Below are positions 1 through 12,445 of a stretch of 64,000 nt of DNA, piece after piece. The notes beneath the pieces were generated by a model. It saw nothing but the letters and a program-made list of their open reading frames with translations, searched no databases and had not been told where the DNA came from. Origin of the DNA: Odontesthes bonariensis. Lineage: Eukaryota; Chordata; Actinopteri; Atheriniformes; Atherinopsidae. A program made the position numbers and the translations under genes. Position 1 is the first letter of the stretch. Every line of letters begins with the position of its first letter. Location of the stretch: contig NC_134515.1 of assembly GCF_027942865.1 (NCBI RefSeq), forward strand, positions 32,181,449 through 32,245,448, read 5' to 3'.

Positions 1-873
1 TCTCATTCTCTTTGAAACAGTGCGTACTAATAAAGGAAACATCTTGAAACATTTTTCAATCATGTGTAGTGTATTAGTGTAGTAGTAGTAGTACTATGTA
101 GTGTAATAGTGTAATCATGCCCAAAAACTGCAGCTACAGTATGAAGAGACTTAAAAAGATATTCAAACTGCTCAAAATAAATAAATCCCCTTATAATTGT
201 CTGTAAGTGGAGTAGATTTAAATGACTGCGATGAATTTTGATGGATGATTGGCTACTGCATTATATTCAGCCCAACAGGAGATGATCTGATTTAAAAAAA
301 AATGTAAAAAAAGAAGACCCTTAGATCCCCAAAATTTCATTACAGCATCTGCAGTAACTTTTGCTGCTGCTGATGTCGAAGTGCATGCACCTACAGTTTG
401 AACAAGACTGCACAAATTTAACCTGCATGGGAAGGATGTCAGCAAAAAGCCTTTGCTGTCCAATAAATGTCTATTCGAGCAAAACCACAGATTGCCAGTG
501 GACATAGTGATGAGTAACCTTTTAACATTGGTCAGATTTAGCAAAGTTACAAAGTTGAGTTGAACTGGAAATAAGCATTTTTATTGGATAATGATGTTCA
601 ACCTGAGTAATACAAAATTAGGGGGTCTACTTGTGTCTCAGACTAAATGTATATTTGCAATATTCACAGGAGAATATTAGATTTGGTGTCTTTTTTCCCG
701 CTTAAGATGATTTATTGAAAAGCTAGTTTTCCTTGCGTTGTGTTAAGGTGCTTTCTCTGTGGGCACTGCTTTAAAGGGGCTGTTTGCTTTTGTTCAGATA
801 CGTTCCGAATTTTCAGGGGATGTTCTTTTCTTATTCACAAGATTTTGATTAGACAACTTAAGGGAGGTGTAGT
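1..873. other. Non-coding, intron or intergenic
   Basis: No exon or recognisable element is seen here. A short imperfect tract rich in GTAGT and GTGTA units lies at about 61-116. Open frames in this stretch have no family resemblance and look like chance. It is probably intronic sequence of the formin gene whose exons begin at 2240, but the upstream FH2 exons were not found. Confidence 0.4.
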
Positions 874-1742
874 TAGGGATGGGAATTGATAAGATTTTTA
901 CGATTCCAATTCCATTTTCGACTCTGCTTAACGATTCGGTTCTTTGTCGGTTCCCTTATCGATTCTCATTTGGAGAAAAAGGACAACAAACCGGTCGATT
1001 AGCATCAACTTTGTTTACTTTAGAAGTAACACGAGTCATGACCTTACAAACCCAACAACGGTGAGGTCCACATTGGTCTATCATGGCCTGGGTAATTTAA
1101 CTCTTCCCTGCTCTGGTGAAAGGAGAAGCTGGAGGTAGATGTGAACTGGAGGTAGTATCACCAGCCTCTGGCTCTGAGCCAGTCAGGCTCTGTCTCTCAT
1201 GATTTCATCTAAATGTAATGCCTGAGAAGGCATTCATTTAACCTTAACCGTTACTAACAGCAGGTTTTACAATGAGGCAAATGGTGAATATGATAGGCAG
1301 TGTTTGTTAGTTAGTTAGTTAGTTACCTGTAGTGTTAGCCGAGGACATGCTAACGTTACTAACGTTGCTAACGTTGCTGCTGCTTGGTTCAGATTCACCA
1401 ACATTAGTCCGGAGTGGATCGAAAACGCGACATTTCTTCATAGTTATTGCATGTTGGTAGTATTTCCTCCCTTTGGTGAAATATTCACTTTGCAAGTTGC
1501 CCTGTTGTCGTCTTTTTTTAGGGATGTGTAATCAAACTTTTGAGTGTTTGTACCGCTTGGGTGCCATGTTTACTGTTAACTGCTGGCTGCACTGGACTCG
1601 CCACGCAACGTTGCATGGTGACGTCATTCGCGCCCACTGGAATCGATAAGGGAATCGTTTGCAAAATTGCCAAACGATTCCAAGGAATTAAAACACTGGG
1701 AACCGGTTCTCAACAAGAACCGGTTTTCGGTTCCCATCCCTA
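874..1742. mobile_element. hAT-type non-autonomous element (869 bp)
   Basis: The element begins TAGGGATGGGAA and ends TTCCCATCCCTA, an exact 12-bp terminal inverted repeat. It is flanked by a perfect 8-bp direct repeat GGTGTAGT (866-873 and 1743-1750). An 8-bp target duplication is the signature of the hAT superfamily. The subterminal regions repeat GAACCGGTTC-like and TCGATTCC-like motifs in both orientations. No transposase remnant is visible, so it is a MITE-like passenger that would need a transposase supplied in trans. Confidence 0.9.
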
Positions 1743-1750
1743 GGTGTAGT

Positions 1751-2239
1751 AAGAGTGTTACGAATAACATAAACTAGTCTTTGTTGTTGTTTATTAGAAA
1801 CCGCTAGTATATTTCAATAGCTTAATGCTAATCTGCCAAACAACCCATGTAGATGAAAGACATTTCCCGATTGTGTACAACGTTCAAAATTTACTTACCA
1901 CGTTGGGCAATGTATCAGAATGTAAGTGAAAGTATTCTCAAATTTCATGTAGCTGGTATGCTTCTTTTAATGACGGCAAAGAAGTTCCCATTTTATTTTC
2001 TTAACTAAAGAAAAGTGGAAGGAGTGAACGCATAAAGAGATAAAATAGGAAATATAAGTCATATGAGTGTCAACGTTTTTATATTCTCATTCTATTCTGT
2101 CGCTGGCCTTCAGTAAAGGGACGCTACCTTTCTGCAGCAAACTCACAAATGTAGATGTACACCAAAGGCCACATATGTCCTCTTGCCATTAATCGTTGTG
2201 TCTTCTTCTTTCCACTCTGCTTTTTGTCCATTTCCTCAG
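1751..2239 (+). other. Intron before the first visible formin exon
   Basis: No coding signal is seen. The end carries a pyrimidine-rich stretch and TTTCCTCAG, the acceptor used for the exon at 2240. Confidence 0.45.
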
Positions 2240-2369
2240 CTTCCCCAGCTGCGTGGGAAGGACAGAAAGTTCACCTTGCTCAATGCCCTTGTGGAGCAGA
2301 TCATGTTGCACGAACCGCGCTCGGCCACTTTTACACAGGAGTTGGCAGAATTTGAAACTGTCCCTGGAG
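2240..2369 (+). CDS. Formin FH2-domain exon a
   Basis: This exon encodes about 43 residues reading LPQLRGKDRKFTLLNALVEQ and then an acidic helix. The pattern of a basic linker, then TLL, a small hydrophobic run and VEQ is the conserved post-knob segment of formin FH2 domains (LL.F.V in other formins). FH2 domains form dimers that nucleate and processively elongate actin filaments. The acceptor is TTTCCTCAG just upstream; the donor GT is at 2370, leaving one base (G) that completes a codon with the next exon. The N-terminal half of FH2 is not visible in the window. Which formin subfamily this is cannot be settled by eye. Confidence 0.75.
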
Positions 2370-2510
2370 GTATTTGATCGTCAAGATTTGATCAAAACTG
2401 AGGGAAAAAAAAGAAATTCTGTGTCATACAATTCAGTTTAGGTCTCCAAAGTTAAATGTGCATTTTCAATGTGTGTCAATCTTCTTTTTCCTTGGATCTT
2501 TTTTGGAAAG

Positions 2511-2543
2511 CTTCTATCAAAGGCTTGACTGCAGAAGTGGATG
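2511..2543 (+). CDS. Formin FH2 microexon b (33 nt)
   Basis: A 33-nt exon sits between TTTTTTGGAAAG and GTAAGT. Joined in phase to the previous exon it reads ASIKGLTAEVD, matching the start of the FH2 coiled-coil subdomain, where other formins have V..L...V..L. It starts with two bases that complete the preceding split codon and ends with one base, so it adds exactly 11 codons. It could be skipped without breaking the frame. Confidence 0.7.
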
Positions 2544-2873
2544 GTAAGTAGAAAACCTTTTACTTTTGGATCCAAAGACCATTCTTAAATTTGCTGAGAT
2601 AACTCCGATATTTGTGTTAAGTTATTTGTGAGGAAAAGTTATTGTAACATTTATCAGTATTTCTGTAATTTTAGTTTCAGTACACTTTATCTATGGGGGA
2701 GTATGGAGTCTCAGTCCAATATATGGTTTTATGATGTTTTACAAACAGTTGCCACAAGCACAAATACAGCCCCCCACACCATCACAGAGACAGTATCTGA
2801 TTTAAAGCAGCTACAGCATCTGTTCGTATGCTCAAATATCACATGTGTTTACTAAGATTTATTGTTTCCTCAG

Positions 2874-2971
2874 TGCTAAAGAATGAACTGCAGAAAGTAA
2901 TTCAATTCAGAAAGAATGCAAAGAAGAGATATGCCGGATCTCATCACCCAAACTTCTCTAAAGACCTGAAG
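2874..2971 (+). CDS. Formin FH2 exon c
   Basis: The acceptor is GTTTCCTCAG and the donor is AAG|GTGAAG. In phase with exon b this gives VLKNELQKVIQFRKNAKKRY and then a short HHPNFSKDLK segment. It corresponds to the long amphipathic C-terminal helix of FH2. The exon ends in phase 0. Confidence 0.75.
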
Positions 2972-4455
2972 GTGAAGTAGCGAAGCCCTTTGTTTTTATT
3001 GATCTGTGCCTTGATTTAAAGGTAATCTCAACTTTTGCTGGCTTCAAACGGCAGCAACATTTAAACTGCTTGCTCCAGCAAGATTTTAGGGATCCCGATC
3101 CCAGTGCAGCCCATCTTTACCTTAAGACAAAAGTTACAAGCTAACTAATGTTAGTATCCATGGACACTCCTTACAGTCTAATTCATTAAGTCCCATGGTC
3201 TGAAGATAAGGCTTCTGAAACTAACTACCGTGGATAACTTAGTTACTCTTTTTAACTTACATTATCTCCAGTTTCTTATGTGATGCACATGAGCATAGAC
3301 TTTAAGAAGCATTACAAGAAAGCAAGAATGAAGGTGAGGAGGAAAGCTGTCAACGAATCACAAGATTAAAACATTTGTGGGATCCATATTTAGGTCTAAA
3401 ATTGCATGATTAATTTTGACAAATATGACAAAATATGTTCTGATACTTACAGTTTGAGGTAAGATGGCATTCATAAATGTTCCCAACTAGATCGACCTGT
3501 TGTTTTTGACAACTTGAAGGTAAAGGTGTCAGACCCTAAAGAGCATTCAAAGTGAGGAAATAATGTACGCCAAAACAATGCATTTTCAGTTGCTTCTGCA
3601 AATAGGTTGGAGGAGACCACTTACAAGTGTGGACATAATTTATATAATTATATTAGCTTAACTGTCTTGCTGTGGGAAGTGAAAGGTTTTGGGTAAAACT
3701 TTAAAACTCAATAAAAACTCACTGGCTACCTCAATTATGTGGCAGTGGACCAGACCTGTCGAACACTAGAAGTCATAAAAACAAACAGAAAGACACATCC
3801 CTGATCTTTTGTTTCATGTTGTTGTGCTGAGCAGAGAGTTGTTGTAAAGGAACCCTCGAATGTAGCTGTTCATTTACCTTTCCCTCCCTCACAGATAATC
3901 TACCTTTGTGTGTGTCAGATAAACAGAGAAAGAGATTTTATCTGTTTCCCTCCCTTTTAGAATTTTCAACAGGATATGGTACAGTGGCTATGTGTTCATT
4001 TTTATTCTCTCCCATCATCTGTTACCACACTGAATGGGAATGCTTTAAAATGCATTCTGCATGAGACCAACACAGAAATTTTAAACTGAGATGGTTTCCT
4101 TCCATTTTACTTTTACAAAGCCTTTGTGTTGATAAGACAGACACTATAACTCTTTATCATCTGAAATGTGCAGGGAATTTTTACTAAATGTTCAGCCTGA
4201 ATCATCTTTGATTAAACTCTGAAGAAATGAAACACTGGTGCCTCCTTGAAGGCGGAAAACTCAGAAGTTTATCTCTAATGATACCACGTCTTTTCTGTTT
4301 TGGCACATTTATGAATATTTTCATCTTGAAAGGCAGATCTTGAGATCAGCATAAACGATGTGAACACACACCAAAACAAATAAACATGTGCACACCATTT
4401 ACTCTTCACAAATGGTGAATAAAGGAAAGATTAGCGATATCAATGTGCACATCTA

Positions 4456-4476
4456 CCCCCCCCCCCCCCCCCCCCC
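4456..4476. repeat. Poly-C homopolymer (21 C)
   Basis: An uninterrupted run of 21 C bases within a formin intron. Its length is probably unreliable in any assembly. Confidence 0.9.
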
Positions 4477-4560
4477 GATTTGTTTCTCATCATCAATTCA
4501 CATCTGAGTGGTGGATCAGATTTGTTGTTAATCTGTTTAGATATTTCCTTCTAACGCATT

Positions 4561-4660
4561 TTTTCAATTCAATTCAATTCATTTTTATTTATATAGCGCC
4601 AAATACAACAAATGTCATCTCAAGGCACTTAGATAATAAGTCCAATTCAAGCCAATTGGA
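4561..4660 (+). mobile_element. LINE/SINE 3' tail fragment
   Basis: Tandem TTCAA units are followed by ATTTATATAGCGCCAAAT and TCATCTCAAGGCACTT, a 3'-end sequence very common in fish genomes and typical of LINE or LINE-mobilised SINE tails. Only the tail is present. The family name cannot be assigned by eye. Confidence 0.6.
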
Positions 4661-4775
4661 ATTCAATAAATTTTTTAAATCATTGTTTTGTCATTCAATC
4701 AATCTTAAAAGTAATTGTGGGTTTGAGATGAGACCCACCACACTCATTTCTTGTGTTTTTCTCTGTATATCCCAG

Positions 4776-4859
4776 ATGGCAATTGAGAAGTACAACCTGG
4801 ATCTCACTTCACTGACAAAGACGTGTGAGGAGATGAAGAAACTCTATTCTGCCATACTG
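4776..4859 (+). CDS. Formin FH2 exon d
   Basis: The acceptor is TATATCCCAG and the donor is CTG|GTAATC. The exon holds 28 codons in phase 0, starting MAIEKYNLDLTSLTKTCEEM. This is the late FH2 helix (L..L......M......). The ATG at its start is internal, not an initiator. Confidence 0.75.
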
Positions 4860-7837
4860 GTAATCCATGAGTTATTATTTCAATCTTTCTTTTGTAGACC
4901 TTTAAGCATGGATGCACCCACCCTGTTCTGGTAGTGTCTAGATTGCCCTCTTCAATTATTTGTCATCTCATCTCCTCACCCCACACTGCAAAAGCACTTT
5001 CAAAGGGAGAAGGTTACTTCTTTTGCAGCAGGTGTCCTTGGGGGTTCACAGCTTTGAAATATTGTATTTTTTCTCCTTCTGTTCAGTAATAATCAGGATT
5101 AGAGAACAGTTGCCTGGGAAAGAAAGAAAGAGACAAAAATTACTCACGTGTGATGTAATTTCCTTGAATGCTTCATTAAAGATTAAAAAAAAAAAAAAGC
5201 TGTTAGAGCACCAATTTAGATTCTCATATTATTCAAAAATACAATGGGCTTTCCGATGTGGTCTGGGCTCCAGAAATATCTTTGTGTTTTTTCCGGGAGC
5301 CACGCTTGCCTTTAAGCATTTGTCTCGACATGAAATCCCCCATAAAAAAATCTCCTCTGTCAAATATATCATGTTTAGTGGAAGCATTGGTCCCGTAATC
5401 TTTCATCACATTGTCTATTAAGGAGAATGTTTTCTTTGCTCACTAACCTGGTTAGATTAGGTGTATAGAACTCAAGACTACTCTTGACATCTTAACAGGT
5501 GCTATGTCATGTTTTAATAGAGTTTCTTCCCAACAACAATCAATACAAAAGTATGACTTATTTTCTCATCTTTCTCATAAGTCTTTGGACAATCCATCAG
5601 AGTTCACTTACCCCTCCTGCTGTATTTGATAGCTGAGATATGATGGCCCAAGCTGTGAGCTTTGGGCCTGTTAGAGAATTGTGTTGCTATTACACACAAT
5701 GTTATACTTTGGTACACTCCAAAAAGTCATGAGTGATCAAGTGCGGGACCTTCAGCATCCCTCTCTAACTGTTTATCTGCACCTACTCCATAGTGACTGA
5801 TGTGATCATTTAGTGGCTTTTACATTTTAAGTTCAAGCATTCAAAAGTTTCAAATAATAGTTTAACAAATTGTATCTTTCATATTTGCATGACAATTATG
5901 AAGCTACAGCTAGCAGATAGTGAGCTTAGTACAAAGGCTGGAAGCCACTCATCTGGCTGGAAGCACTGCATCCATGCACCCGGCCCCTCAGTCAGAGAAA
6001 TATCACTTCTCCTTGATTTTACGGTTTTACAACAGTTTTACTTGGATTGCTACAGTGTCTAGCAGGCTGCAAACTGAAAGAAGCACAGAAGCAGAGCAGC
6101 AGCTTAGGTTCTCTGCCTGTGTGTACACAAACCCATTCAGGCACTACTGAGTGTAGGTCACGTCACCTATGTTTTGGAGGTTCTTACAGCCTCATATTTA
6201 ATTACAAAAGTTAAAACAGAACAGAAGAAACAGAAGAAACCAGACTTGTACAAGATTAAAAATACATTTCCTTTTGGTTGCTGCAATTTAGGTAGTGTGG
6301 ATTAAACATAAGATGACATCCAGCATATGTAGACTGCTGGACTGATTAAAAACCTCATCAGTGGCATGAAGGTACAATAGATTTTTTGGGTTGACGTAAT
6401 CTAAGAGTGAAGCTCAGAAACCACTGACTGTGTTTTACTGCAAAAATCTCGTTTCATGGTGGCAAGTCCACCGTTTTGGAAAGGTTAGCAGGAAAACATC
6501 TAAATGTGGACAGGGAAGTAGAATTAGTGACAGACAATGCTTTAGAGAAGCTTCCTCAAACATGCAAAAAGTGGGTTAGTCTTCTATGAATGAAAATCAT
6601 ATCTGTTATCTGCCCCTGATTTAAGCACAAGCTCAAGGGGCAATGAGGAAATGTATGTTACAGGCTGTGGCTTTTCATTTGTTGTGCAGACATTCAACAG
6701 GAACAATGCTCATTCCTTTTTTTTTTATGTATGTATTTATTTATTTTTTGTAAATATTGTTGAATATTTAAAGTGAAGCATCTATATAAGATAAATCCTA
6801 ACTTTTTTTTTTATGTCTTCCTAACTCCTGAATAATCTAATATGATTCCTTAATTCTGACATTTATTCCTCTGCAAAATATTATGAACAGCGATGGTGTG
6901 CTGGCAGTGGCATTCTAAAGTTTAACAAGTTGACCTTTAACTACAATGTTCCCTTTAGGCAAAGAATTATATTTTAATCACCAGGCAGCACTGACAAAAT
7001 GTAGCATCATTCCTACATGTTTATCAAAGTTTGGCCACTGGAAATCTTGAGATATTTGATGGATATATTCCAAATATTTTTTTTCTATACCTTATTAATT
7101 TTAGATGTAACTTTCCATTGCGGCTTTCTTCTCAGGGTAAGCTCAGTCTTTTTTTTAATTCCAGACCACAGTGCCATCAAGTCTCCCTTCTTCCTCCATA
7201 TTTTGACAAAATCACTCCAGTGGATTATGACGATGTTTGTAGTTTCTGAACAGCATCCCTAACCCGGTCACCTGTGTGCCTGTGTGCTGTGCATGTGAAA
7301 ATACCTGAAAATAATTGGATGGAATGATTAAGACTTACTGGGCTTAGGTGTGCAAGAGAGCAATTGGTTGAGAAAAGGCGTCATATGCAGTCTAATCTTG
7401 TCACACGGGAGGAAGGAATTCATAATGGTGCTCTTCAATGGCCTACATGCAGACGTAATAAACATAGAGGAAGCTCATAACATTTTTTGATTTTGCTGAT
7501 GAGGGTTTTTGCAAACTTGCTAAAGATCATTAAAAAAATAACTTAATAGATTAGATTAAAAATTCAGTCCATGAGCAAAAAAATGCTGATTGTTCAAATG
7601 ATCAGTCTTGTGAGTAACGTGTTTATCATGTTAGAACTGACTTATCAGTCGATATTTTAATCCATGTCAGCTTTGTTTCAAAAAAGGCAAACACCTCCTC
7701 AAGTGAGAACAACCTCTTCACTCAACCTAAGTTGTTGATGTAAACACAACTCATGTGTGTATGGCTGAGCAGCAAGGACAAATAATAATAAAAACGTTTT
7801 TGGTTTAAATGAGAAGCATTATTTTGGGAAAAAACAA
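4860..7837 (+). other. Formin intron, proximal part
   Basis: No exon or defined element is recognised. It contains an A-run near 5190 and AT-rich simple sequence near 6716-6760. The long open frames here (for example 4960-5421) lack splice-like borders or family motifs. Confidence 0.4.
7549..7680. repeat. Direct repeat copy 1
   Basis: About 130 bases starting TAGATTAA and running to GTCAGCTTTGTTTC recur in the same orientation at 8975-9106 with about ten differences. Both copies contain CAGTCCATGAGCAAAAA and CAGTCTTGTGAGTAAC. They could be two copies of an undescribed repeat, or a local duplication. No terminal dinucleotides or target duplication support calling them LTRs. Confidence 0.6.
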
Positions 7838-7925
7838 AACTCTATCTGTAAAGCATGGTGGTGGCAGTGTCATAATTTGGACCTGCTATGCCTCATCTTG
7901 GCCGCAGCACCATGCCATTATTATG
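7838..7925 (+). pseudogene. Tc1/mariner transposase fragment
   Basis: Translation gives KHGGGSVIIWTCYASSWPQ, very close to the conserved KHGGGSVMVWG segment of Tc1-type transposases between the catalytic aspartates. The flanks hold no further readable transposase and no inverted repeats were found. It is a short relic in a formin intron. Confidence 0.6.
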
Positions 7926-8974
7926 GTGAAGTAAATTCTTCTGTCTGTACAAAAGATAAAGGGAAAGTGTGTCACACAGCTAGACATTATCAAGCACAGA
8001 TGTTGTCCTGCTAAAGGATTAAAAAAGAATAAAATAAATGTTTTGAAATATAAGTGGATATCTGGACATTAATTCAATATGAATGGTGTAGAAAGACCTG
8101 AAGTGAGCAGTTAATGTTCAGGAAACCAAGAAGCAAAGAAAATTGGTAATAATTTCTGCCGTATCTATACGTAAACTAGGGTTAAAAACTTTTTTCTTTA
8201 CCATCTACATTATCATGTATAATGCACATTTATTATTAATAAATAGGTGGGGTTAGAATATAGTCTTTATAAACTTAATTCTTAATTGATTATATATTTT
8301 CTAATCCTGACAATGATGTACTAAAATAATTTACATATCCATCTCTCATGCCAGCTATGAGATGAGGGAAATTCTGTCTCATCACAAACCTTCTTTTATT
8401 TCTTGTCTTGAAGTTTAGAATTTACCACCATATGATACACATGCAACCAAAAATCAATCTTGCAACCCAGTCTCACAGCAAATTGTATAATAGCTAATTT
8501 GGTCCACAAGGGAAAACGTAGTATTGTCACAATTTGGCCTACGTTTTATTTGGCCTATTCAATTACATTGCCTTGAAACCAGGTTACGTGACTATCAAGC
8601 TTCCCTCAGCGAAAAAAAAAGAAAATGGCCGACTGTCGGCCTATTTTCTGTGAAAAACATAACATTTTAAGAAAACATTTGCATTTGTATGCATTTCGAT
8701 GGCATTTCTAGCAAGAACTATGCATAATATTTTTATAATCTTCGTTCAGAGAATGTAGCCGATCTTTCATTTTATTAGTTTCGCCGAAGATTTTAGTATC
8801 TCCTTAAAAAAAAAACGTTTTATACCCCTGTTAAGGTGGTTGCATGGGTGGTTGCTATGGACGCTGCTATCTCTACGTCACCGACCTGCGCCGACATTCC
8901 CCGTACTTTCCACTATGGTACTTTCATAGAAAGTTTGTTAACCCCTAGGAATGTTTTTAAAAAAAAACAAATAA

Positions 8975-9106
8975 AGTTTAGATTAATAATTCAGTCCATG
9001 AGCAAAAACAGCTGATTGTTCAAATGATCAGTCTTGTGAGTAACATGTTTATCATGTTAGAACTAACTCATCAGTCGATATTTTAATCCATGTCAGCTCT
9101 GTTTCT
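8975..9106. repeat. Direct repeat copy 2
   Basis: Partner of the repeat at 7549-7680, same orientation, separated by about 1.3 kb of AT-rich sequence with no coding signal. Confidence 0.6.
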
Positions 9107-9468
9107 GTCTTATCCTCACTCGCTAAGTTGGAAACACTAGCCCTCTCCATATTTCCACCCATTTCTTTTGAAGTGTGTTTTTAAAATGGTGTCATTAGAT
9201 TCAGCATGCTTTTTGACAAAAAAGGCACAAAAAACAAAGAGGTTAATCACCTAATTGGCTTTAACTAAGAGAAATATGAGCAAACTGAGTACAAAGACGC
9301 TCGGTATCAGCAGTTACCTTTTTAAGAAGTAAGGGACATTTCACTCTGCAGCTTTAACTTAATTTAGAATAATTAAATGTAAATCCTAAGGATGATTTTA
9401 TGTGAAAAAGAGCATATGGAACACACAACATTTGAAATGTGTTTAAAATTAGCATAATAATGTGTAGG

Positions 9469-11085
9469 CAGTGGCGGCTCCTGACATTTTTTTAGGTAGT
9501 GCAATTTCCAGTCTGTGAAAGCTGCATAAGAGTGTGCTGTGCGAAGCTGAACCGATTGCACTGATGCAAACCTATTATGTTCCCACACAGGAAATAAAAT
9601 GTCCAATCGTTCAGAAACTCCTTCTCTTCCTTAAATAAACACAACGCAGAGTCGAGGGGTTATTTGGTCTGCCAAATAACCAAAGTGACTCTGCAATTTC
9701 CCCCCGTTATGTCCATAAGTACCATAAAAGTCCATAGGACTGAGGTATATTTGTCTAGGTAGCATAATTTATTGTAATAATTTTAAATAATTTTTTGTTA
9801 TTTTTTGCATAATTTGCCAATCAGTTAATATTACACCTTAACCATTATTTATTTATTTTCCTCATATTGTTCCAGGATTCTATGAAATAAGTAAACACAT
9901 AAGCTCTTAATGATAAGATTCATTCAATTTTCATTCTAAAGAATGTAATTAAAATGACAGCATATAAATCCTTTAAACATTTTTTATAGTACACATGAAA
10001 CATTTCGATATTAAACGCCAGGGGACAAAAGAGGTCATAATAAAATATTCAAGTGTTCACAGAAATCAACAGTCTTAATCGCTTTCTGGTTGTTTGAGTA
10101 TTTAATGGAGGTCATGTACTGCCTGAGCTCACCGAAAAAGGCAAGAATATAAGGTTTTCTTTTCATGAATTTACATGTATGGATATGAAATTTTGCCATT
10201 AAAATAATGAGGTTGATAATTAAAGTTATGTTGGCTTTTTCTTTGGTTTTGTTAAAGTCATGGAGCCCAAACAATACACTCCTCCAAGATAAATTAAACT
10301 CATTATCAATGTTGTTAGCGATGAAGTTACAAATGTCACTCCACAGTCTTTGGACAAAAGGGCAGTGCCAAAATAAATGGGTAACAGTTTCAGTCTGTAT
10401 AGAGCAGAAAGTACATTTCACATCAATGTATTTTTTGAATCTTTTAACAATGTGATCATTGGATGGATAAAATCTATGAATTAACTTAAAAGAAACTTCT
10501 CTGACTTTATTAGTTAACAGGTATCGGTTGGGTAAGAGCCAGATCTTTGCCTCGCAAGGCTAGCTCGAAAATCCCGCAAAATTCTTCCAAACTTCCTTCT
10601 CGGCATTAGTACGACGACTAAAGGGTACTTCTTTCAGAAACACTACCGTATTGTTGCACTCGACACTCGCCATGTTCTTCGTAGGTTTTTTTTTTTTTTT
10701 CTTTATTGAAAACCACAATGTTACAACAACAACGTAGAATGTTCATTGGTCCCGCGCAACAGACATATGACGAAAGCACGTTGTGCGTCGTTTGTGCGAG
10801 CACATAAACCCTCATAGAAAATGTATTGGGAGCAGGATTTTTGAAAAAAACTAATGTACCATTCATGTCAATGGGAGCTTCCTGGTGCAAATTCGACCCT
10901 AACAGAAATCGCCCCAAATGGGTGCGGCAACACCAGACGCGACCTTAATCTGATTGGACAATGACATATACAACCAGTTTGCCTACAGTAGATCAGTCCC
11001 GCCTTAGCAACTAGATTAAAAAAAAAAAACCCTCCGTGTTTGGTAGTGCGTCGCACAAATCGCCCCTATGGAGGAGCCGCCACTG
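9469..11085. mobile_element. hAT element with nested LINE (1617 bp)
   Basis: The termini are CAGTGGCGGCTCCT and its exact complement AGGAGCCGCCACTG. A perfect 8-bp target duplication TGTGTAGG flanks it (9461-9468 and 11086-11093). CAGTG ends and 8-bp duplications are typical of hAT. No hAT transposase was recognised. Roughly the middle third is a LINE ORF2 fragment on the minus strand, so a LINE inserted into the hAT or was carried with it. Confidence 0.9.
10035..10560 (-). pseudogene. L1-clade LINE ORF2 C-terminus
   Basis: The minus-strand frame opens with a CTFC...ETVTHLFWHCPFVQRLW pattern. This is the Cys/His zinc knuckle that follows the reverse transcriptase in L1/Tx1-type ORF2 proteins (C..C...E...HLF..C...W). 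About 128 residues run to a stop at 10035; the reverse transcriptase itself is missing. The poly-T/A-rich stretch near 10689-10705 lies upstream of the coding part in this orientation. It is a 5'-truncated relic. Confidence 0.65.
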
Positions 11086-11229
11086 TGTGTAGGTATTCTT
11101 CTTCCCAAGAGCTGTGAAAACCATCCCCTGGCAACCATTCCAGTGCAATAACTACAACTGGAATATAAACATGTATAATCCGTACATGTATTTCTGCATT
11201 TATACTTATACATATTTTTATTATTTTAT

Positions 11230-11365
11230 ACATATTTTTTATTCTTTTCATACATATTTTATTCTTTTTTATGCCATTTTTCTCACCAAGAGCACCACGG
11301 CAATTTTGATATGTTCCAGAAACATAAAGACAATTAAAAATCTTGAATCTTGAATCTTATTCTCA
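11230..11365 (+). mobile_element. LINE-like 3' tail
   Basis: AT-rich sequence leads into AATCTTGAATCTTGAATCTT, a short tandem tail of the kind left at LINE 3' ends in fish. No coding part is attached. Confidence 0.4.
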
Positions 11366-11847
11366 AAAAGATACTGGTCTTCTGCTTTCAAAGTCAAATA
11401 ATTCCATCCAAGTAAATATTATTTACCAGATCTGAAAAAAAGTTCCACATCTCACTTTTTATTTGATGACAATGGTACTTTATGGGACAGTTGTATGGAC
11501 AAAACAAAAACACACCATCTTTAATGAAGCCACGGTAATGAAAATTAAAGAAAAAAAAAAGTTGGTTAGTTCTTTTTTTCTTTTTTGTAATTAAAGCTGA
11601 GTTCAGATGTGGCTAAAGATATGCAACTTTGATTTAGCAGCTTGGAATTAAAGCAAATTGTGGTTGACTAAAATAATTCAGTAGTATTTTTCACAAGAGT
11701 TGGGATGTCTCCAGAAAGCGTAGCCAGAAATATCAATAGCAAGGGCAACAATATGATGATTTCTTGGGTATCATGTCTTAGCAATAAGTATTCCTTTCAA
11801 TAAAGGCTCTAATGATTCCATCTGTGATAAAAAGAAACTCATCTTAA

Positions 11848-12445
11848 AGCTGCAGTCTGCAACTCTTTTTCAAGCATAATGTCTGGAACTGTCCGGGGAT
11901 TCTGAAAGTAGTACATTAAATACCCCAATACAAAAAAAAAGAGTTCTCTAGGTCCCCTATATGTCCCACTAGGTCCCTCCAAAGCCAGCAGGTTTGTTTA
12001 CAAAATGGCAGACCGGACCGGTAAAAGGTAACCAATCAGGTTACGAGCTGGGCTCTGCTGCCTGTCAATCACCAATTGTGCACGCGCGATACAAGGTAGG
12101 CTCGTCCCCACGCTTATTTATCCAGACTATTGAACTTCATTACGGGCTAGTCTACTTACTGTGTCTTCCATGATCACAAATGAAAGGTGAGTTGATGAAT
12201 GAGGAGTCGTGTACGCGCATCTGGCGTGCACGTAGACGTGCACGAGTTCTCATGTGTTTTGATGGGGCGGGACAGGAAGTTGAATAACTTTTTATTTTTC
12301 GGTTAAAAAATCAGCATTTCTTGCATTTTGCGACTACGGAGGTCACCGTTTTCAACTTCAAGCGTTCCGATAGATCATGTAAACTCTTAAAATGCCAAAA
12401 AGTAGGACTTTACGTATGACAACAACAAATCCTGCAGACTGCAGC
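11848..12445. mobile_element. TTAA-flanked MITE (598 bp)
   Basis: The ends are AGCTGCAGTCTGCA and its complement, flanked on both sides by TTAA (11844-11847 and 12446-12449). TTAA targets are used by piggyBac and Kolobok transposons. The interior has no transposase motif. Which of the two superfamilies moved it cannot be decided from the ends alone. Confidence 0.75.

Larger units (their letters stand above)
2972..4775 (+). other. Formin intron, 1.8 kb
   Basis: No exon is visible. The intron contains a 21-base run of C (4456-4476) and, at about 4561-4660, a LINE-like 3' tail. Otherwise it is AT-rich unique-looking sequence. Confidence 0.5.

Noticed and set aside
218..544. 108-residue minus-strand ORF
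   Set aside because: No recognisable motif, low-complexity flanks; such lengths arise by chance in AT-rich intronic DNA.
4443..5421. Two longer plus ORFs in a formin intron (163 and 153 aa)
   Set aside because: The first is a poly-C run and a LINE tail read through into exon d; the second has no motif. Only the exon portion is kept.
7549..9106. Reading the two 130-bp direct repeats as LTRs
   Set aside because: No TG...CA ends, target duplication, primer-binding site or coding region between them.
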